DNA of 44,755 nucleotides. Source: Nitrospira sp. (lineage in GTDB: Bacteria; Nitrospirota; Nitrospiria; Nitrospirales; Nitrospiraceae). Position 1 is the stretch's first letter. Every line of letters begins with the position of its first letter. The notes beneath the pieces were generated by a model. That model saw only the letters and a program-made list of their open reading frames with translations, did no database searches and was not told the DNA's origin. This document shows, piece by piece, positions 43,534-44,755 of this stretch. Both the position numbers and the translations under genes were made by a program. The stretch is from positions 1 to 44,755 of the forward strand of contig JALHMZ010000022.1 in assembly GCA_022843785.1 (NCBI GenBank), read 5' to 3'.

Positions 43534-44547
43534 ATGTCCGGCAAATTTGACAGAGACGGCGCATTCTCAATGAAGCTGGGTGAAGACAAAGAGAATGCGA
43601 TCCAGCATATGCTCACATTGAATGAGAGCCTCTACGTCTTCTCAACCAAGAAGATCTGCCAAGTGCGTACCGCTGATGACGTTGACCCCGATCGTACGAG
43701 TCCCGAGACACGTCACTCGTACCAAGAGATCTACCCGATAGGCTGCAACAACTCGTTCGTCGCACGCTCGATAATCCAGGCGAAGCAGATTTTCGATGGC
43801 GTGATCCTCAGGCCCGAACTGGCTAAGGAGCGGCTGCTCAACACGGTCTGGGAAGCGACTCAGCTTCTGCTGCAGTGCGAGAATGCCCACTTCCGAATCT
43901 ACAACGACGCCATGTCTCTCCTTGCGGAGATCAACGATGTCATCGAGAAGTCAAAATCACAGACTACGATTCCTACCTTGCCGCAGGTCGCAGATCTGGA
44001 AGAACGGGTTGGCTCCTTTCTTGGTAGCGCCAAACGCTTCCTTGAGAAGGCGCACTCCCTACTCTCCATCTTTTACGGGTCACCCGATCATGGCTCGAAC
44101 TTCAGGGCATACCGCGAGTGGATCTCAGCGAACCGAAGCACCAGCGAAAGAGTCGTAGACCTGCTTGCCAAAGACCAGGAATGGATCCGCTTCATCGCCG
44201 AATCAAGGAACGCTCTCCCCATCAATCACGCGAGAGAGCACTTCATCTTGGAGGTCCGCAACTTCTCGCTTGAGCCAGCAAACAAATTCTCTGCACCGAG
44301 TTGGCGTTACGATCTCTCCGAGCGTGGCGGAAGCGTCCAAGACCATTGGTCCAACATCGTCTTGGACATGGGTACGCACCTTCACAACATGCTCACGTTC
44401 TTCGAGGAACTGTACATCTTGTGTGTCCTAGATAACCGTGATCAGCGGTTTCCGTTCGAGTTCGGCGTATGCCGGATTCCGGATGACAAGGTTAAGAGGG
44501 AGTGCCCGGTGCTCTACGTTGCACAGGCCACGCGGCGCTCCGAGTAG
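43534..44547 (+). CDS. Hypothetical protein, 337 aa, possible gene-cassette cargo
   Basis: Not recognised. The ATG at 43534 has no strong ribosome site; an ATG at 43570 (MKLGEDKENAIQHML) is an alternative. The protein is soluble and mostly helical. A central segment with DVIEKSKSQTTIPTLPQVAD and ERVGSFLGSAKRFLEKAHSL looks like a helical bundle. A C-terminal part has VLDMGTHLHNMLTFFEELYI and ends YVAQATRRSE. No catalytic motif, membrane segment or signal peptide is seen. It is flanked by attC-like sequences and an IS30 element, and its codon use looks less GC-biased than its neighbours. All of this suggests transfer. Confidence 0.75.
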   Translation: MSGKFDRDGAFSMKLGEDKENAIQHMLTLNESLYVFSTKKICQVRTADDVDPDRTSPETRHSYQEIYPIGCNNSFVARSIIQAKQIFDGVILRPELAKERLLNTVWEATQLLLQCENAHFRIYNDAMSLLAEINDVIEKSKSQTTIPTLPQVADLEERVGSFLGSAKRFLEKAHSLLSIFYGSPDHGSNFRAYREWISANRSTSERVVDLLAKDQEWIRFIAESRNALPINHAREHFILEVRNFSLEPANKFSAPSWRYDLSERGGSVQDHWSNIVLDMGTHLHNMLTFFEELYILCVLDNRDQRFPFEFGVCRIPDDKVKRECPVLYVAQATRRSE

Positions 44548-44596
44548 ACTGGGATGACGAATTGCGACGTGGGTTGCAGGCGAGCACGAACAACCT

Positions 44597-44620
44597 GCCC
44601 AACAACGCGTTGAACCGAGC
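44597..44620 (+). other. Candidate attC 5' half (R''-L'') cut by an insertion
   Basis: GCCCAAC (44597-44603) fits the R'' consensus RYYYAAC. After AACG comes CGTTGAACCGAGC, like L'' boxes (CGTTNAAGCCGA). It starts 49 nt after the stop of the 337-aa gene, the usual cassette spacing and orientation. The expected right half (L'-R') is not found before the IS30 transposase, as if an insertion had split the site. Confidence 0.5.
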
Positions 44621-44708
44621 GTGCAGTGGAGATAAAGGTGTCAGTGTGAGTTCAAGGTCCTAGTGCAACACCTGTATCCTGGAGATTCCAGGAGCGAAGG
44701 AGTTGTAC

Positions 44709-44755
44709 ATGGGACACTATCACCGATTGACCCTTATGGAACGTGAAGAACTCAG
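44709..44755 (+). CDS. IS30-family transposase, N-terminal start only (cut by window edge)
   Basis: The ATG at 44709, with GGAG upstream, starts MGHYHRLTLMEREEL, the usual N-terminus of IS30-family transposases (YxxLTxxER with a helix-turn-helix to follow). Only 15 codons lie inside the window. The sequence at 44637-44670 (GGTGTCAGTGTGAGTTCAAG) probably belongs to the IS left end. Confidence 0.8.
   Translation, partial: MGHYHRLTLMEREEL

Overview
The window is a G+C-rich (near 58 percent by eye) bacterial chromosome segment, densely coded, with mostly strong Shine-Dalgarno sites. Gene content fits a member of the Nitrospirota, probably Nitrospira or a close relative. The pointers are soluble proteins built from PCP_red-type repeats, a sulfite reductase fused to a TusA domain in an assimilatory operon with a TrpD-like gene, and a BON/CsbD/Hsp20/DUF2934 stress cluster. 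This placement is inference from gene content; no database search was run.

Layout. 1-3216 (minus): tRNA-Arg(TCG), aroK, aroE, an SDR oxidoreductase and the tRNA m1A58 methyltransferase trmI. 3697-8153 (plus): a short primary-like sigma factor, lipB, a Glu/Leu-type dehydrogenase and two small unknown proteins. 8227-12187 (mostly minus): a ComEA-like helix-hairpin-helix protein, an IS scar, a D-Ala-D-Ala carboxypeptidase, a zinc-ribbon protein, a small membrane protein and an FG-GAP lipoprotein. 12850-23762 (minus) is a supraoperon-like run in transcription order pheA, hisC, DAHP synthase, tyrA, aroA, cmk, plsC, rpsA, sppA, ihfB and a PCP_red repeat protein. It joins aromatic amino acid synthesis to nucleotide, lipid and translation genes. 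23945-26872 (minus) holds yebC, ruvA, a cysteine-rich secreted protein and ruvB, without ruvC.

27199-27930 encodes a second PCP_red protein with an N-terminal zinc ribbon. 28098-35707 (minus) is an assimilatory sulfate reduction operon, in order Rrf2 regulator, sulfite reductase-TusA fusion, cysH (APS-reductase type), a TrpD-like phosphoribosyltransferase homologue, cysD and cysN with a diverged APS-kinase-like tail. Together these would activate sulfate to APS, reduce APS to sulfite and sulfite to sulfide. 36059-40375 (plus) carries a Fis-type regulator, HU, tRNA-Val(GAC), thrS, infC (apparent ATC start), rpmI and rplT, with clear promoters and terminators.

From 40376 onward the window becomes accessory in character: a 37-bp repeat in two copies, a tiny predicted membrane peptide, a stress-protein cluster (Hsp20, DUF2934, BON, CsbD, a DUF1328-like remnant), then an unrecognised 337-aa protein flanked by sequences that resemble integron attC halves, and finally the start of an IS30-family transposase cut by the window edge. 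The most interesting items are the possible orphan integron cassette at the right end, the sulfite reductase with two complete cysteine motif sets, the TrpD-like gene in the sulfur operon, and the PCP_red proteins.
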